This document shows, in pieces, positions 1 to 8,000 of a stretch of DNA of 30,529 nucleotides. This DNA is from JAHEFT01 sp964443145. GTDB taxonomy: Bacteria; Pseudomonadota; Gammaproteobacteria; Xanthomonadales; SZUA-36. The notes below the pieces were generated by a model. That model saw only the letters and a list, made by a program, of their open reading frames with translations, was not told where the DNA came from and searched no databases. Position 1 is the stretch's first letter. Each line of letters opens with the position of its first letter. The stretch spans positions 1 to 30,529 of the forward strand of contig CAYUBS010000020.1 in the NCBI GenBank assembly GCA_964443145.1. Reading direction: 5' to 3'. Position numbers and translations under genes: made by a program.

Positions 1-36
1 CCCTGCAGAAGATTCCTCAGAAATAGTCTTTGTCCA

Positions 37-76
37 AAGCACATACACCGGGAATTCGTTTTCCCGGTGTATGCTT
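37..76. other. Perfect 13-bp inverted repeat (hairpin)
   Basis: The arm at 42–54 (CATACACCGGGAA) is exactly complementary to 61–73, with a 6-nt loop at 55–60. Three more pairs (37–39 with 74–76) form across a two-base bulge. No T-run follows, so it is not a standard intrinsic terminator. It could end the gene lying before the window, or be a protein-binding palindrome upstream of the small secreted protein gene at 118. Its role is not known. Confidence 0.6.
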
Positions 77-117
77 GTGGAATGAAAACCATGAGCCGGC
101 GTGGCTAAGGAGTAACT

Positions 118-453
118 GTGCATTCCATCAAATTTCGGAATTCAATGACGGCACTGATCGTAGCAGTGTTCTTCCTGACGTCTGCTGCGGGCGCTATGGC
201 CGATCGCGAACGTGACCAGAAACAGGCTCAGCTGGATGCGGCCTGTGAACAGGCGAGGGAAAAAATACTGGGCCCACAACGGGCGGGGCTGATCGAAACC
301 TGTGTAGCCAACAAGGAGCAGCCGAATCGCAACGCCTGTGAAGTGTTTTATGCAGATTATGGTGCTCAATCGGGCCGGCGTGCTCCTTTATACTACGACC
401 TTCCTGAATGCGTCGAAGCGTTCGAGTACCAGAACAGCCAGCGTCAACGCTGA
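118..453 (+). CDS. Small secreted protein with four cysteines, unknown function
   Basis: This 111-residue protein is not one I recognise. The GTG start is preceded by AAGGAG at a 5-nt spacing, which decides the start. Residues 1–28 look like a Sec signal peptide: basic H/K/R at the N-terminus, a hydrophobic core (TALIVAVFFLT), then an AxA-type cleavage site ending AMA. The mature part (about 83 residues) is charged and carries four Cys (in AACEQ, ETCVA, NACEV, PECVE). Four Cys after export suggest two periplasmic disulfides; that is inference. The stop lies 25 nt before the glutamine synthetase ATG, so the two genes may be co-transcribed. Confidence 0.7.
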   Translation: MHSIKFRNSMTALIVAVFFLTSAAGAMADRERDQKQAQLDAACEQAREKILGPQRAGLIETCVANKEQPNRNACEVFYADYGAQSGRRAPLYYDLPECVEAFEYQNSQRQR

Positions 454-478
454 CTGCCTGCCAGAAGAGGGTAATGCC

Positions 479-1903
479 ATGAAGCTGGAAAACATCAAAA
501 ACCTGATCGACTCAAATGGCATTGAGAGTATTGACCTCAAGTATGCCGACCTGGTTGGAAACTGGTACCACATCTCTTTCCCACCCAGGCGCCTGGAACA
601 CGTGATGAAGAACGGAATACCGTTCGACGGTTCGAGTATCCCGGGGATGAAGTCGGTCGAGGCGGGCGATATGGTGCTGTTTCCGGATCTCACCACGGCG
701 ATCATCGACCCCTTTGCCGCAACGCCGACTCTGCGGATGCTCAGCTATATTTGTGATGCCGACACCCGTCTGGGTGTTAACAAGGACCCGCGAACCGTGG
801 CGCGGCGGGCCAACACCTACATGATTGAAAGCGGTGTGGCGGATGTCTCATTGTGGGTGCCGGAATTCGAGTTTTACCTGTTCAATGAAGCCGTGATAAA
901 CAACGGAAAATACAGCGCCGGATATCGTTTTACCTCGGACGAAAATAAAGAAGACCTGCCGGGCGGCTATCTCGATTCGGACGGTACTGCGGTGGCGCAC
1001 CGCAAGGGCTATCACATCGACACGCCGTTTGATAAACATGCACAGGTGCGTGAGGAAATGGTGCGCCTGATCGAACAGGCCGGCTGCCCAATCCGATACC
1101 ATCACCACGAAGTGGGTTTGTCGGGTCAGCAGGAAATCGAGACCGAGTTGCTGCCATTTGAAGTCATCACCGACAAGATGATGTACGTGAAAGACATCGT
1201 CCACAATTGCGCGCTAAAAAATGGACTGACCGCCACCTTTATGCCCAAGCCCTTGTATGACGAACCGGGCAATGGCATGCATTTTCACATCCAGTTACGC
1301 AAAGCGGGTCGCAATGTTTTTTACCACCAGGGTGGTTATGCCGACCTGTCAGAAACGGCCCTGTGTTTTATCGGTGGCATCCTTGCGCATGGACGCTCGC
1401 TGACCGCCTTCACTAACCCCAGTACCAACTCGTTCAAGCGCCTGCTGCCCGGGTTTGAGGCGCCGGTGAAGTTGTTTTTCGGTCTGGCCAACCGTAGCGC
1501 TGCTATCCGTATTCCCAAGTACGCAACCAGCGAGGAAGCCAAGCGCATCGAGTTCCGTACCGGTGACGGTACCTGTAATTACTACCTGGCGATGAGTGCG
1601 TTGCTGATGGCAGGTCTGGATGGCGTACGCAATCGTATCTTGCCTGACGAGGAAAACGGTTTTGGACCCTACGATGACAACGTGTTTGCGTGGCCAGAGG
1701 AGCGCCAGGCGCAGCTGACCTCCATTCCGTCCACCCTGGAAGAAGCGCTGCAGGCACTTCGCGATGACCATGATTACCTGGTCAAAGGAGGGGTTTTCAA
1801 CCGTGAACTGATCGATAGCTGGATCGAGGAGAAGATGAAAGAGGTCGTCGCGGTACGCAACCGTCCACACCCGTTCGAGATGAACCTGTATTACAACCTG
1901 TGA
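479..1903 (+). CDS. glnA: Type I glutamine synthetase (glutamate–ammonia ligase), Tyr-to-Phe at adenylylation site
   Basis: A cytoplasmic 474-residue enzyme that would make glutamine from glutamate, ammonia and ATP. The ATG at 479 has GAGG eight bases upstream. Active-site residues are in place: ammonia-site D50 in PFDGSSIPG, metal ligands E129/E131 in PEFEFYLF, E211 and E219 in HHHEVGLSGQQEIE, H268 in GNGMHFH, E327 of the flap (PGFEAP), R339 in NRSAAIRIP. The C-terminal loop where enteric GlnA has NLYDLP reads NVFAWP, so the residue aligning with Tyr397 is F403, and about five residues are inserted before it. GlnE-type adenylylation should therefore not act here. The loop resembles GSI proteins outside the enteric type, so this may be an accessory or transferred enzyme. 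The retained D50 argues against a γ-glutamylpolyamine synthetase. It converges on the decarboxylase gene with a 13-bp overlap. Confidence 0.9.
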   Translation: MKLENIKNLIDSNGIESIDLKYADLVGNWYHISFPPRRLEHVMKNGIPFDGSSIPGMKSVEAGDMVLFPDLTTAIIDPFAATPTLRMLSYICDADTRLGVNKDPRTVARRANTYMIESGVADVSLWVPEFEFYLFNEAVINNGKYSAGYRFTSDENKEDLPGGYLDSDGTAVAHRKGYHIDTPFDKHAQVREEMVRLIEQAGCPIRYHHHEVGLSGQQEIETELLPFEVITDKMMYVKDIVHNCALKNGLTATFMPKPLYDEPGNGMHFHIQLRKAGRNVFYHQGGYADLSETALCFIGGILAHGRSLTAFTNPSTNSFKRLLPGFEAPVKLFFGLANRSAAIRIPKYATSEEAKRIEFRTGDGTCNYYLAMSALLMAGLDGVRNRILPDEENGFGPYDDNVFAWPEERQAQLTSIPSTLEEALQALRDDHDYLVKGGVFNRELIDSWIEEKMKEVVAVRNRPHPFEMNLYYNL

Positions 1904-3339
1904 GCCTGCAGCAGGGCCAGCAGATAATCGACGGTGGCCCGGTGAGTGCGGAAGTTGAGCACCGCCAGTCGCAGTGTGAATTTGCCGTCGATCCGGGTGG
2001 AGGTGATAAACACTTTGCCGTCTTTGTGCACCGCATCCAGCAGTTGCTTGTTACAGGCGTCGTCCTCGCCGTTGGCGGGGCGATAGCGAAAGGTCACGAT
2101 CGACAAATCGGGGTAAGGGCCCGTTTCAAACCTTTCCAGTTTTCCAAGTTCCTGGTGAAAGTAGCGTGCCAGCCAGATTTTTTCTGCCAGTGCGGCACGA
2201 AACGGTTTCAGGCCAAACAGTTTCAGCGGAAACCACATCCTGGGTCCGCGGAATGGCCGGGTTAGCTCCAGCGAATAGTCGGCCGGCGAGTACTCGGCTG
2301 GCTCGTCATATCCGTCCTGCCTGGCGGGCTGCTTGGCGTCTTGCATGTAGTCGGCGTAATAAGCGTTCGAGCGGGCCAGTAATTGGCCGTCCCTGACCAG
2401 TACCGCTCCCGTACCGTAGGGCAGGCCCAGTCCTTTATGCGGGTCCATGACGATGGAATCGGCCAATTCGATACCATCCAGTTGCTCGCGGCCTTCCTCG
2501 CAAAGCATGAAGAACCCGCCGTAAGCAGCATCCAGATGCAACCACAGCTGATTTTCGCGGGCGACTGCGGCCACTTGCCTGATGGGGTCGACAGCCCCGG
2601 TATGGGTTGTGCCGGCGGATGCGACCACCAGCCAGGGATGCAAGCCCCGGGCCTTATCCGCAGCAATCATCTGTTGCAATGCAGCGACGTCCATCCTGAA
2701 ATGATCGTCCATTGGTACCGTTCGCTTCTGGATGTCCTTCAGGCCGGCCACATGCAGTGACTTGCCAACACAGTGATGTGCCTGTGCCGTCATATAGACA
2801 CAGAAATCGGGTATTTGCTGATGGTCGATGCCACAGGCATCCCGCGCCGTCACCAGTGCTGATAGCGTGGCCGTACTGCCACCCGAAGTCAGGTCACCAG
2901 CAGCGGATTCCGGGTAACCGATCAGCTGGCTCATCCAGCTGATCAACGAGTGTTCCATGCGGGCCGCCCCCGGTCCCGCGAAAGCCACTCCGGAGTATCG
3001 GTTGCTGATATCAGCCAGGTAATCCCCTATAGCTGATGGGTACAGGCCGCCACCCGGTATATAGCCCATTTGCCCACCGGATGCGGGCAGAATGCCGGTG
3101 GTATCGACCTCCTGCTGAAAAAAATCCAGCAATTGCGACATCGCGGCAGGTTCCTCGCTGACAGGCCATTCACTGAAGCCATTCTGACCTTTGTCACGGA
3201 CAAAGGTGTCCAAATCGGGAAGACGCTGCAGGAACGACTCTGAATAGTCACCGGCCTGCTGGAACAGGTCCTTCCTGAAAGCCGGGTCTGGATCCAGTTG
3301 GCGAGACAATTGCTCCAGCTCTGCGAGTTTTTCAAGCAT
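1891..3339 (-). CDS. PLP-dependent group II decarboxylase (aromatic amino acid/glutamate decarboxylase family)
   Basis: This 482-residue protein has the layout of the PLP fold-type I group II decarboxylases (AADC, glutamate, cysteine sulfinate and diaminobutyrate decarboxylases). Visible landmarks are the substrate-loop region QMGYIPGGG (about 90–98), the stacking His in AQAHHCVGKS (188/189), D270 in LHLDAAYGGF, and the Schiff-base lysine K302 in DPHKGLGLPYG. The sequence does not tell me the amino acid decarboxylated. The ATG at 3339 is followed by a normal charged N-terminal helix. The gene converges on glutamine synthetase, overlapping its last 13 bp. Its 5' end lies about 40 bp from the TPP riboswitch on the other strand, so divergent promoters are expected in 3340–3380. 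No thiamine link is implied. Confidence 0.85.
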   Translation of the reverse strand: MLEKLAELEQLSRQLDPDPAFRKDLFQQAGDYSESFLQRLPDLDTFVRDKGQNGFSEWPVSEEPAAMSQLLDFFQQEVDTTGILPASGGQMGYIPGGGLYPSAIGDYLADISNRYSGVAFAGPGAARMEHSLISWMSQLIGYPESAAGDLTSGGSTATLSALVTARDACGIDHQQIPDFCVYMTAQAHHCVGKSLHVAGLKDIQKRTVPMDDHFRMDVAALQQMIAADKARGLHPWLVVASAGTTHTGAVDPIRQVAAVARENQLWLHLDAAYGGFFMLCEEGREQLDGIELADSIVMDPHKGLGLPYGTGAVLVRDGQLLARSNAYYADYMQDAKQPARQDGYDEPAEYSPADYSLELTRPFRGPRMWFPLKLFGLKPFRAALAEKIWLARYFHQELGKLERFETGPYPDLSIVTFRYRPANGEDDACNKQLLDAVHKDGKVFITSTRIDGKFTLRLAVLNFRTHRATVDYLLALLQAHRL

Positions 3340-3380
3340 AAATACAAGTTCATTCGGTCAATTTCCGCTACAATATCACG

Positions 3381-3464
3381 CATTCCTCAGGGGTGGCCGA
3401 TTGGCCTGAGATCTGTTTACAGGAACCCTTTGAACCTGATCCGGTTAATGCCGGCGTAGGAATA
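3381..3464 (+). promoter_or_regulatory. TPP riboswitch (THI element)
   Basis: The region contains the conserved core of the thiamin-pyrophosphate aptamer. It has GGGGTGGCC near 3390, GGCCTGAGA near 3404–3412, ACCCTTTGAACCTGATC at 3425–3441, and GGTTAATGCCGG followed by GCGTAGGAA at 3443–3462. P1 is formed by ATTCCT (3382–3387) with AGGAAT (3458–3463). A TACAAT box at 3369–3374 could be the −10 of its promoter. It lies about 60 nt before the TonB receptor gene and so should repress the thiamine-uptake operon when TPP is plentiful. Confidence 0.96.
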
Positions 3465-3500
3465 GGACCATCCTGAATATTCCCCGCTAACGGCCCGACT

Positions 3501-3524
3501 GGATCTCGACACTGATTGAGATCC
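3501..3524 (+). promoter_or_regulatory. Candidate riboswitch expression platform hairpin at the start codon
   Basis: GGATCTC (3501–3507) pairs perfectly with GAGATCC (3518–3524) across a 10-nt loop. The 3' arm ends 2 nt before the ATG at 3527 and contains the only purine-rich stretch that could serve as a ribosome binding site. No T-run follows, so control would be at translation initiation, the usual mode for proteobacterial TPP riboswitches. The switching partner is not resolved by eye. Confidence 0.5.
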
Positions 3525-3526
3525 TG

Positions 3527-5737
3527 ATGATGAATACAAGTAAATATTTTGGCGCCACGATCGCCCTGTTGTTACCGCTTTCCGCGGCGGCAGAGGCCGA
3601 ATCTGAAGACGCAGAATTCAGCTATCCCCCCGGCCCGCTTGAGGAAGTGGTGGTATCGGAGTTCCGACAGTCAACCACCCTGGAGCTGGACTCCAGCATC
3701 ACGGTGCTGAATCGTGAAACCATCGAATCGGCAAGCCTTCAGAATTTCGAGGAGCTGATCTCGCTGGTGCCCAATATGAGTTTTTCCGGGGATGGTTCCC
3801 GCGCGCGATATTTCCAGATGCGCGGCATCGGCGAGCTGGAGCAGTACGAGGGCGCGCCCAATCCATCGGTTGGTTTTATCGTGGATGACATCGATCTGTC
3901 CGGTGTAGGCGGCATCAGCAGCATGTTTGATATCGAGCAGGTAGAGGTTCTGCGCGGACCGCAGGCGACCCGCTTTGGCGCTAGTGCGCTGGCCGGCATG
4001 ATATACGTGCAATCGACCGACCCTTCACAGGAATTCGGGTTGAACGCTGAAGCACTGGTTGGCAACGATGACACCTTCGGAGCCGGCTTCGCCGTTGGTG
4101 GCCGTATGACCGACGAACTCAGCGGGCGCTTCTCCTATCACCACTACCAGGGCAACGGGTTCTACGACAACGTTTCGCTGGGTATCGATGACAGCAACGA
4201 ACGGGACGAGGGAACCGTGCGTGGAAAACTGCTCTGGGACATCGGCAGCGACTGGGAAGCAAAGCTCAGCCTGCTGTATGCAAACTATGACAATGGCTAT
4301 GACGCCTGGTCGCCGGAAAACGGCAGGACCACCTTCAGCAACAACCCGGGGCGTGACGAGCAACTGACACACGGCGGCTCTTTGAAGCTAACCGGTCCGC
4401 TGACCCCGTCGGTGGATTTTGCAAGCATTACGGGTTATGCCAAATCAGATGTTCTGTTCTCCTTTGATGGCGAGTGGGGCGATGAGGCGTATTGGGCCCC
4501 TTACGGTTATGACTACATCTACTCGGACGATCGCGGCCGCAAGTCGCTTACCCAGGAGTTCCGGCTTCTGTCCTCTCCACAGGGGCGTTTGTTCAATGAC
4601 CGTAGTGACTGGGTGCTGGGTGTCTATGCGCAAAAGCTGAAGGAATCGGACGATATCCTGTCCGCTGGTTTGTACGACGACAGCGCCGATGAGCCTTTCA
4701 GTTATTGCCCCCCGTGCCTTGATCGAACCGGTTTGCAAAGCGATTACAAATCGAGAAATTACTCGATATTCGGCCGCCTGGACAGCGACCTGACCGACCG
4801 GGTGAGCCTGAATCTCGGTCTGCGCTACGAGCGTTGGAAGGCTGATTACGCCGATGCATTCACAGATTATATTTACGCTGATCCAACGCAGCCGGTTGAA
4901 CACGATTTTCACCCCAGGGAAAACCTCTGGGGTGGCGACATCAGCCTCGACTATCAACTGAACGGGCAGGCCCGTTTGTATGGCCTGGTTTCGCGCGGCT
5001 ACAAAGCCGGAGGATTCAACCCCAGTTTGTCGCGGGCACTGGGGCCCGATGCAGGGATGGGTGAACAGGCGATCGTCTACGATCCGGAAAAACTGATGAA
5101 CTACGAGGCCGGCATCAAGGGATTGTGGCTGGACGGAAAACTGAATGCTGAATTTGCTGTGTTTTACATGCACCGCAGGGACATGCAGTTGCGCAGTTCC
5201 GCCCAGTTCACCGACAACCCGAATGACTTTGTTTTTATCACCAGTAACGCGAAAGGACATTCCTACGGTCTGGAGGCCAGCTCGACCTGGCAGATCAGTG
5301 ATCATTGGCGCCTGCACGGTAGCCTGGGGTTGTTGGAGTCTGAGGTCGACGAGTACGGCCTGGATCGCGAGGCCGATATCGAAGGTGAGCTGATCGGTCG
5401 GGAGTTTGCACACGCCCCGAATTACACGCTGAACCTTGGCGCCAGCTACGCCACCGCCAAAGGCTGGGTGGCGCGCCTGGATTTCAACTCGGTGGGTTCG
5501 TACTATTTCGATTACAGCAATGACGAGAAATCAGGTTCCTACCAGACGGTCAATCTGAAATTCGGCAAGCAGTGGTCGCAGTGGGCCGTTTATGGCTGGG
5601 TACGAAACTTGTTTGACGAAGATTTTTACACTCGGGGCTTTTCATTCGGGTTGGCACCACCCACGTTTGAAAGGAGTCGTTTTACCAAGCTGGGTGATCC
5701 CCGGCATTATGGGGTTACCCTTAGCTACAGTTACTGA
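3527..5737 (+). CDS. TonB-dependent outer-membrane receptor, probably for thiamine or a precursor
   Basis: A 736-residue outer-membrane gated channel powered by TonB–ExbBD. Residues 1–22 form a signal peptide (hydrophobic IALLLPLSAAA). A TonB box (EEVVVSE) is near residue 40. The plug domain follows, with the hallmarks MRGIGE, VGFIVDDIDLSG and IEQVEVLRGPQATRFGASALAG. The rest is a 22-strand barrel with alternating aromatic residues, ending in the C-terminal signature GVTLSYSY. Start codons at 3527 and 3530 are both possible. The TPP riboswitch in front, and the PnuT and kinase genes behind in the same operon, identify the substrate as thiamine or a related compound. That assignment is from context and matches THI-element-controlled TonB receptors known in other Gram-negative bacteria. 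Two Cys in SYCPPCLD (an extracellular loop) could form a CxxC-like disulfide. Confidence 0.92.
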   Translation: MMNTSKYFGATIALLLPLSAAAEAESEDAEFSYPPGPLEEVVVSEFRQSTTLELDSSITVLNRETIESASLQNFEELISLVPNMSFSGDGSRARYFQMRGIGELEQYEGAPNPSVGFIVDDIDLSGVGGISSMFDIEQVEVLRGPQATRFGASALAGMIYVQSTDPSQEFGLNAEALVGNDDTFGAGFAVGGRMTDELSGRFSYHHYQGNGFYDNVSLGIDDSNERDEGTVRGKLLWDIGSDWEAKLSLLYANYDNGYDAWSPENGRTTFSNNPGRDEQLTHGGSLKLTGPLTPSVDFASITGYAKSDVLFSFDGEWGDEAYWAPYGYDYIYSDDRGRKSLTQEFRLLSSPQGRLFNDRSDWVLGVYAQKLKESDDILSAGLYDDSADEPFSYCPPCLDRTGLQSDYKSRNYSIFGRLDSDLTDRVSLNLGLRYERWKADYADAFTDYIYADPTQPVEHDFHPRENLWGGDISLDYQLNGQARLYGLVSRGYKAGGFNPSLSRALGPDAGMGEQAIVYDPEKLMNYEAGIKGLWLDGKLNAEFAVFYMHRRDMQLRSSAQFTDNPNDFVFITSNAKGHSYGLEASSTWQISDHWRLHGSLGLLESEVDEYGLDREADIEGELIGREFAHAPNYTLNLGASYATAKGWVARLDFNSVGSYYFDYSNDEKSGSYQTVNLKFGKQWSQWAVYGWVRNLFDEDFYTRGFSFGLAPPTFERSRFTKLGDPRHYGVTLSYSY

Positions 5738-5753
5738 ACCGGGAGAAGAAGCC

Positions 5754-6029
5754 ATGAATATTGTTGCCGAACTCAGCCTCTATCCACTCAAGGATGGACC
5801 CGTTCCGGAAATCATCGGATTCATAAAGAACATGCGTCAGCAGCAGGGCATCGAGATAGTCACCAATCAATTGGCCACCCAGTTGCGTGGTGATTTCGAA
5901 GCAGTGACCTCGGCCATCAACCACTGCATGCGGCAGGTGATGATCGATTCTTCCAATACCGTGGTGCTGGTGGTGAAGTACCTCAACGTCGACCTTGAAA
6001 TCGGGCGCGCGCCAAGCCTGACGCCCTGA
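5754..6029 (+). CDS. Thiamine-binding MTH1187/YkoF-family protein
   Basis: A 91-residue protein starting MNIVAELSLYPL, the usual opening of the MTH1187/YkoF-like (DUF77, UPF0045) fold. This is a small ferredoxin-like αβ protein, of which YkoF binds thiamine and hydroxymethylpyrimidine. GGAGAAG lies a few bases before the ATG, which rules out a longer start inside the receptor gene. There is no signal peptide, so it should be cytoplasmic. The stop TGA overlaps the pnuT start (TGATG), giving tight translational coupling. In this operon it probably carries or senses thiamine after uptake; the precise role is inferred. Confidence 0.82.
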   Translation: MNIVAELSLYPLKDGPVPEIIGFIKNMRQQQGIEIVTNQLATQLRGDFEAVTSAINHCMRQVMIDSSNTVVLVVKYLNVDLEIGRAPSLTP

Positions 6030-6625
6030 TGGACTGGCCGCTGACCTCGCTGCAGTGGTGGGAAGTGCTGGCCGTGATCCTGGCCATCGTGTACCTGGTG
6101 CTGGCGATCCGTCAGAACATCGCATGCTGGCTGGCAGCTGCTCTGAGTACCTTGCTGTACCTGTACATCATGTTCGAGGCGAAGCTGTACATGGAGTCGG
6201 CCCTGCAGCTGTTTTACCTGGCAATGGCCGGTTACGGCTGGTGGGAATGGCGCCACGGCGGAAAGGATGGCGATGAGCTACACGTGAGCACCTGGCCGGT
6301 CCGCTATCACGTGTTGTCGATCGCAAGTGTGCTGCTGCTGGTTTGGGTGAGCGGTGAGCTGCTGACCCGCTACAGCAGCGCGGCCCTGCCGTTTCTCGAT
6401 TCGTTGACAACCTGGGGGGCCATCGTCGCCACCTTTATGGTGACCCGGAAGATTCTCGAAAACTGGTTTTACTGGTTCGTGATCGACGCGGTATCGATCT
6501 GGCTTTATCTCAGCCGCGAATTGTATTTCACCGCAGGGCTGTTCGCGCTCTACCTGGTGATGATCGTGATCGGCTACCGCAGCTGGCGAGCCAGCATGAA
6601 GGAGCAGGGCGGGCTGGCGACATGA
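6029..6625 (+). CDS. pnuT: PnuT/PnuC-family thiamine transporter
   Basis: A 198-residue, very hydrophobic inner-membrane protein with about seven predicted membrane spans. The first is WEVLAVILAIVYLVLAI and the last is LFALYLVMIVIG. It has the tryptophan-rich PnuC signatures: GYGWWEWRHGG near residue 70–80 and ENWFYWFVIDAVSIWLY near 150. PnuC members facilitate diffusion of nicotinamide riboside, and the PnuT branch carries thiamine. The riboswitch-controlled operon and the neighbouring kinase favour thiamine. The ATG overlaps the previous stop by one base, and its own stop overlaps the next start as ATGA. Uptake would be driven by intracellular phosphorylation, as in the PnuC model. Confidence 0.9.
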   Translation: MDWPLTSLQWWEVLAVILAIVYLVLAIRQNIACWLAAALSTLLYLYIMFEAKLYMESALQLFYLAMAGYGWWEWRHGGKDGDELHVSTWPVRYHVLSIASVLLLVWVSGELLTRYSSAALPFLDSLTTWGAIVATFMVTRKILENWFYWFVIDAVSIWLYLSRELYFTAGLFALYLVMIVIGYRSWRASMKEQGGLAT

Positions 6626-7398
6626 ACCGCGACGCTGGTCGGGTGGAACAGGCGCTGGCATCAATTCCCGGCTTTTCGCACGCACGGGTGGAGTCCCGGC
6701 TTTCCAACGGGCCGACCAATGCCAGTTACTTGCTGGAGAACTCCGGACAGAGTTTCGTGCTGCGTCTGGACAAGCCGGAGGCCAACAAACTGGGACTGGA
6801 CCGTTGCAATGAAAAACAGGTCTGTGAAGCGGTGGCTGAGGCCGGGTTGGCTTTACCCCCCATCCATTTTGATCCTGCAGCAGGTGTGTACCTGCGCAAA
6901 TTCATACCCGGGTGCAGCTGGACGACCTCTGACCTTGTTGTCGCCGCCAATCGCGAGCGCCTGGCCAGACTCTTGCGCAGGCTGCACCGCATTGAACCCG
7001 TTGGTAAAGACTTCGATCCGCTGGCTGCCGCGCGGCGTTATGCAGCGCACTCGGGAGATGATCGGGCCCGCAGCATTCTGCTTGAAGCTGAGTCACTGGC
7101 CGCTGAACCTGCGCTTGAGCCGGTTGCGCGGGTTCTTTGCCATAACGACCTGGTCTGTGGAAATATCCTGGAAGGGCAGCAATTGATGCTGATTGACTGG
7201 GAGTATGCCGCCATTGGCGATCCATTTTTTGACCTGGCCGTTGTAGTACGCCACCACGGGTTAGATGAATCAGCCGCGATGGATTTCCTGGCAGCGTACC
7301 TGGGACGTGAAGTGGGGCAGCGCGATGCTCAGCGTCTGGCACAGCAATGTGCGTTCTACCACTGCCTGCTGCAGTTATGGAATCTCAGGGTTGCTTGA
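6622..7398 (+). CDS. Aminoglycoside-phosphotransferase/choline-kinase-fold kinase, probable thiamine kinase
   Basis: A 258-residue cytoplasmic protein of the APH/choline kinase fold. The N-lobe starts with a β-hairpin (NGPTNASYLLENSGQSFVLRLD) carrying the ATP-binding lysine/arginine region. The catalytic loop is VLCHNDLVCGNIL (Brenner motif HxDxxxxN, about residues 173–183), and the metal-binding segment is LIDWEYAAIGDPFFDLA. E. coli thiamine kinase ThiK (YcfN) belongs to this family, and the position behind pnuT under a TPP riboswitch supports thiamine as substrate. Product trapping by phosphorylation would drive PnuT transport. The start overlaps the pnuT stop by 4 bp. The 3' end overlaps recR by 14 bp in convergent orientation. 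Choline or another small alcohol is the alternative substrate. Confidence 0.82.
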   Translation: MNRDAGRVEQALASIPGFSHARVESRLSNGPTNASYLLENSGQSFVLRLDKPEANKLGLDRCNEKQVCEAVAEAGLALPPIHFDPAAGVYLRKFIPGCSWTTSDLVVAANRERLARLLRRLHRIEPVGKDFDPLAAARRYAAHSGDDRARSILLEAESLAAEPALEPVARVLCHNDLVCGNILEGQQLMLIDWEYAAIGDPFFDLAVVVRHHGLDESAAMDFLAAYLGREVGQRDAQRLAQQCAFYHCLLQLWNLRVA

Positions 7399-7990
7399 CG
7401 CTCAGGCGGCTGCTGAAAGCATGTGCGATGGTGGATTGATCGGTGAACTCCAGCTCACCACCCAGCGGCACACCGTGTGCGATTCGGCTGACCGGGACTG
7501 AATGGTTTTGCGCCATCCGCTGCAGGTAGAATGCGGTCGCTTCGCCTTCCACAGTCGGGTTGGTTGCGATGATCATTTCGCCGGGTGGTGTGTTACGTAA
7601 CTGTTCTCCCAGCTGTTCCATGCCAAGATCGGCAGGTCCGATCCCATCCAGCGGGGAGAGGTGGCCCATCAGCACGAAATAACGACCCCGGTAGCCAGTG
7701 GCCTGCTCGATGGCAATGACATCGCTGGGGGATTCGACGATACACAACAAGCCCGTGTCGCGCTGGTCATTGGCGCAGATTTTACAGACCTCTTCCTCGG
7801 TCAGGTTCCTGCAAATGGAACAGCGTCCGATCCGTTCCATCGACTCGTCCAGTATTGTCGACAGATGCTTACCGCCTTCTCGGTCCCGTTCAAGCAAATG
7901 CAGCGCCATACGCTGCGCCGACTTGGGGCCGACGCCGGGCAGGCAGCGCAAAGCTTCAATGAACTGGTCGAGCAGCGGTTCGGAACTCAT
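7385..7990 (-). CDS. recR: Recombination mediator RecR
   Basis: A 201-residue protein, the usual RecR length. In order it has the helix-hairpin-helix (LPGVGPKSAQRMALHLL, 17–33), the C4 zinc finger (CSICRNLTEEEVCKIC, about 57–72), and the Toprim domain (LLCIVESPSDVIAIE onward, with GHLSPLDGIGP and the ATNPTVEGEATA motif). It ends with the Walker-B-like RIAHGVPLGGELEFTD. RecR works with RecF/RecO to load RecA onto SSB-coated gapped DNA. It is the last gene of ffs–dnaX–ybaB–recR, 10 nt after ybaB. Confidence 0.98.
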   Translation of the reverse strand: MSSEPLLDQFIEALRCLPGVGPKSAQRMALHLLERDREGGKHLSTILDESMERIGRCSICRNLTEEEVCKICANDQRDTGLLCIVESPSDVIAIEQATGYRGRYFVLMGHLSPLDGIGPADLGMEQLGEQLRNTPPGEMIIATNPTVEGEATAFYLQRMAQNHSVPVSRIAHGVPLGGELEFTDQSTIAHAFSSRLSVKQP

Positions 7991-8000
7991 GATGGCTTAA

